Of a stretch of DNA of 64,000 nucleotides, positions 60,979 to 64,000 are shown piece by piece. The DNA is from Stenogyne calaminthoides (taxonomy: Eukaryota; Streptophyta; Magnoliopsida; Lamiales; Lamiaceae). The notes under the pieces are model-generated. The model worked only from the letters and a program-made list of their open reading frames with translations. It had not been told where the DNA came from and ran no database searches. Within the stretch, counting starts at the first letter, position 1; each line of letters begins with the position of its first letter. Made by a program: the position numbers and the translations under genes. The DNA is taken from positions 18,321,853 through 18,385,852 of the forward strand of contig JBBCBC010000002.1 in NCBI GenBank assembly GCA_037126765.1. The letters run 5' to 3'.

Positions 60979-61963
60979 TTAATTAATATAAAGTCTTAAA
61001 CACGGGAAATAATGATCGGGAGCCATATTATTGTGAAGTCGTAATGTGGGTTAAGATGGATAGTTCAATATTAATTTTATAGTGGAATAAATTAATATTA
61101 ATGGGCTTGAATAATATTTTGGCTAAATATTAAAGTTTCATAGCCCATTGGAGGTCCAATCTTAATTCTCCTAAAGGCTCCTCAAATAGCCCAAATAAAA
61201 GTTCAATTAATAAAATGAGAAGAAAATATTTTGCCTATTTTTCCATGATAATTTTCGAAAAATTGGGTAGAAGAGAGAAAAAGATTTTTTCTTGATTTTC
61301 TTAGAAAGATCTAATGGAATAAGTATTCTTGAGATACAAGTTTATCTCATAAATTCAAGAAAGGAAAAAGATCTTATTTTCTTCCTACTTGTATGAAATT
61401 TTTGAAAATTAAGGAGCAAGAAAGGAGGAGAAGATTTTGTTGGGATATATTTTGGGAAATAGAATATATTGGATATATTCTAGATTGTATCTTGAGGAAG
61501 AGACAAGGAAATTTCCCAATGCCCAACTTAACCACAATTTTCGCCCCCCAGTCCTATAAATAGGGGATGAATTTTTCATCCCCAAAGTAATTCCATGTGT
61601 TGGAAAAATTAGAAATCCATTTAGGTGGTGGCAAATAATTTTATTTTCTCCTTTAATTAAAATCGTTCGTTGAGAATCCTTCCACCGGATTACGTTCGTG
61701 GACGTGTGATATATTTGAAAAGGCACTTTGGGTTGATCTATCGTCTCAACGGTTGTCTCTACAAGAGGTATGTAATCTCGTAACTCCTAGATTCCGCATG
61801 CTTAGGATTTACGTGGATTACGTGTACGCATGTTGCTTATTTGCTTGTTTAATTATTATGTTGAATTGATTTATGATTAATTCATGTTAGTAATTAATTG
61901 ATTAATTTAAATATGTATTTAAATTCACTTCGAATAGATCCGAACACCCCTTATTTCCCAACA

Positions 61964-63347
61964 GCTCCAAGAACAGGTTTACTTTATTGGGTCTTATTTG
62001 TTTTTAGTGGTGTCGATTACGATTTTAATTAGAAATGCATTTTGTTTTCTGTCTAATCAGATGTAGTTATTTGTTGTGCGGTGTGTTATGTGCTTCACAA
62101 ATGGTGTTTCTAGTTCAATTAAGTTTTAGATTCCCGATTTCTGGGTTATTTGGTTTAGAGATGTTTCATTTCATACTGCGATTTAACATTTTTCTTTTCT
62201 ATTTTTTTGTCAAAGAAAGAAATTGAAAATTGACTCCTCCAATGATGCTTTAGAGGAAAATTGTGTGTGATTTTTAGGATTGCGTGTAGTGAAAAATGGT
62301 TGATTTATTTTGGTGAAATTGTGCAGGTTTTTTCTTTGGGCGTTGCAAGTTCTGGGAAAGAAAAGGGGCATACATTCATGTATTTTTTTTTGTGTTCTTG
62401 GAATCTGTAAAAAAAAAAAAATCATCTGGATTTGTGGGGTTTGGAAATAGAGAATCTGGGTTGGTGAGCCAAGGGGTAAAGAAAATTGTAGATTTGAAGA
62501 TTTTTATGAAGATCTGGGTTTTTTTTAAGATCTGAGTTGTTGATATGGAAGTTTTTTTAAGATTTGAAGATCCCATTTTATGAAGATCTGGGTTTGTTAA
62601 TTTCTGAGGATGAGGATCTGAAATCGGAGATGAACGTGTTCATGTGTTTGATGAACATGTTCATGTGTTTGATGAACATGTTCATGTCGTGATGAAAACG
62701 GGGATATGCAATTTTTTAGATTGTAATTGTAGGTTTTAGATATGAATTTTCCATATGAATTTTTCTGTAATTTCTGTAATTTTTCTTTAATTGTTAGATA
62801 TGAATTTTTCATATGAGATTGTAATTGTAATTTTGTAATTTTTCAATTTGAATTTTTGGATTGAAAGATGAAGATGAACATATTAAGTTTTTTTTAGTCA
62901 TTTTCAAGGTATTCTAGTCTTTTATGAGTGAAAGATGGAATTCAAAAATTGAGAAGTCATTTATAAGAAAGATGGAAATTCAAAATTGAAAGTGATGTAG
63001 CAGGCAGCAGCTTATGTTATGAAGAAGTATGATGTGGACAATTATAGGAAAATGGATGGAATGAAAAGTAAATTGAATTCTCATTGGAGGGTAGTATTGT
63101 CTTTTAATTATAAATTTTGGACCTTTTAGTAATCTAAAATGGTGGACCTAGTAGTAAGTCTTAGGTCTACTTTGGACCTAAGAGTGAGCCACTCAATAAT
63201 ATACTTTCTTCATCTCATTCTTATTTAAACATTTACTATTTATACGGGTCTTAGGCCCGGTTGGTAGCCCCTTTTAAAATAGTAGAAATAGTAGTGTGTT
63301 GACTATTTTAATAAGGAGAAATGCTATAAAGTTTATTGATATGAATT
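61964..63347. other. Spacer without recognisable gene
   Basis: T-rich sequence; repeated GAAGATCTGGGTTT words (62500-62600); three 21-bp units TGAACATGTTCATGTGTTTGA at 62631-62692; and TTAGGCCCGGTTGGTAGCCCC near 63250, which looks like a Harbinger-type MITE end. The region may once have been the upstream flank of UBP26. Short frames are unsupported. Confidence 0.4.
62631..62692. repeat. 21-bp palindromic tandem repeat, three units
   Basis: Units at 62631, 62652 and 62673; each contains the palindrome GAACATGTTC (GAACGTGTTC in the first). Confidence 0.75.
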
Positions 63348-64000
63348 TGTTGGGGAATAAGTTGCACGGATCTATTTGGGATAAATATTTAAACACAAAT
63401 TTAATTCTGATAATTATTACTAGCATGAATTAATCATATATTAATTCAAATAATAATTCAAATAATAATTCAACAACAAATCATGCATATAATCAATTCA
63501 CGTAAATCCTACGCATGCGGAATTTCTACGAGTTCACGTGAACGTACCTCTTGGAATGGTAATGGTCTCGTTGATTAAACACACCAAAAGAACCTTCCCA
63601 AGTATTCCCTTAATCCTTGCTCGATAATCCGGTGGTAGGACGCTTGCGAACAATTAACAAAAGGAAAATAAATTTTGTTGCACCACCTTTGTGGATTTGC
63701 TAATTTTTCCAGCACATGGAATTGTTCTTGGGAATGAAACAATCATCCCTTATTTATAGAAGAGTGGTGGTCAAATTTTTAGGATAAAATAATATGGGGA
63801 AATCTTTTTCTTGATCTCCAAAAAATCTTGAATATATCTCATATATTCTTTTCTCCATAATTAAAATATTCCACAAAATCCAAACTCCTCTTTGTTATGG
63901 GATATTTTCGAAAATTAGGGGCAAGAATCCAATATTTGGATCTTCTTGAATTTATGAGATATTCTTGTATTTCAAGAAATACATATCTTTCATAATATCT
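63348..64000 (-). repeat. LTR related to element B, reversed, truncated by window end
   Basis: It starts TGTTGGGGAATAAG, the complement of an LTR 3' end. Words such as ATTCCGCATGCGTAGGATTT (read on the minus strand) and the CACATGGAATT block match the U5 part of the element B LTR, with clear divergence. It runs off the window. Confidence 0.75.

Larger units (their letters stand above)
56826..61963 (+). repeat. 3' LTR of element B, interrupted by a compact LTR element
   Basis: It starts TGTTGGGGTTATACTG and ends TTTCCCAACA. LTR parts: 56826-57521 and 60984-61963; between them lies the element at 57522-60978 with TSD TTAAT. The right flank is GCTCC and no such 5 bp is found left of the 5' LTR, so the expected TSD is missing. 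Confidence 0.85.

Overview
This is a plant nuclear window, most likely from a eudicot. The evidence is a 13-exon GT-AG gene, Ty1/copia and Ty3/gypsy retrotransposons primed by initiator tRNA-Met, an En/Spm (CACTA) element, L1-type LINEs, SINEs, and Stowaway, Harbinger, hAT and Mutator MITEs. The species cannot be told from the sequence. Only one intact host gene is visible: a minus-strand orthologue of the deubiquitinase UBP26/USP48 (38148-49121). I assembled it exon by exon into a continuous 1082-residue reading frame.

Layout. 210-6836 is a decayed SIRE-like copia element: 5' LTR, PBS, gag, protease and the start of integrase. It is split by a solo LTR (4731-6270) and cut off by a reversed gypsy fragment (about 6837-9180). 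9180-10892 is non-coding, with a tRNA-derived SINE and a tandem duplication. 10893-17344 is a solo LTR of the SIRE-like family with its own target-site duplication (TSD); inside it sits an array of three head-to-tail LTRs of a second family (11984-16978). 17922-about 20208 is the 5' part of a CACTA element with a spliced transposase-like gene, followed by a minisatellite of about 5.5 kb made of AT-rich 23-bp monomers (about 20741-26340). 27650-31420 is a decayed LINE. 31495-34816 is a cluster of MITEs. 38148-49121 is UBP26, with a hAT MITE and a LINE tail in its introns.

49367-61963 is a second copia element, starting only 246 bp upstream of the UBP26 start codon. Its 3' LTR contains a compact element (57522-60978): two LTRs of about 1.66 kb around only 135 bp that hold a PBS and a polypurine tract. 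61964-63347 has no gene that I recognise. 63348-64000 is a reversed, window-truncated LTR related to that of the second copia element.

How it fits together. The most unusual signal is one non-autonomous LTR family with very long LTRs and almost no interior. It appears once as a near-empty but structurally complete element and once as a triple tandem of LTRs joined through the same 2-bp spacer. Its LTRs share terminal and internal motifs with the SIRE-like copia LTRs here, which suggests, but does not prove, that it was copied in trans by that lineage. UBP26 is known in Arabidopsis as a histone H2B deubiquitinase needed for heterochromatic silencing, so retrotransposon sequence beside its promoter deserves attention.
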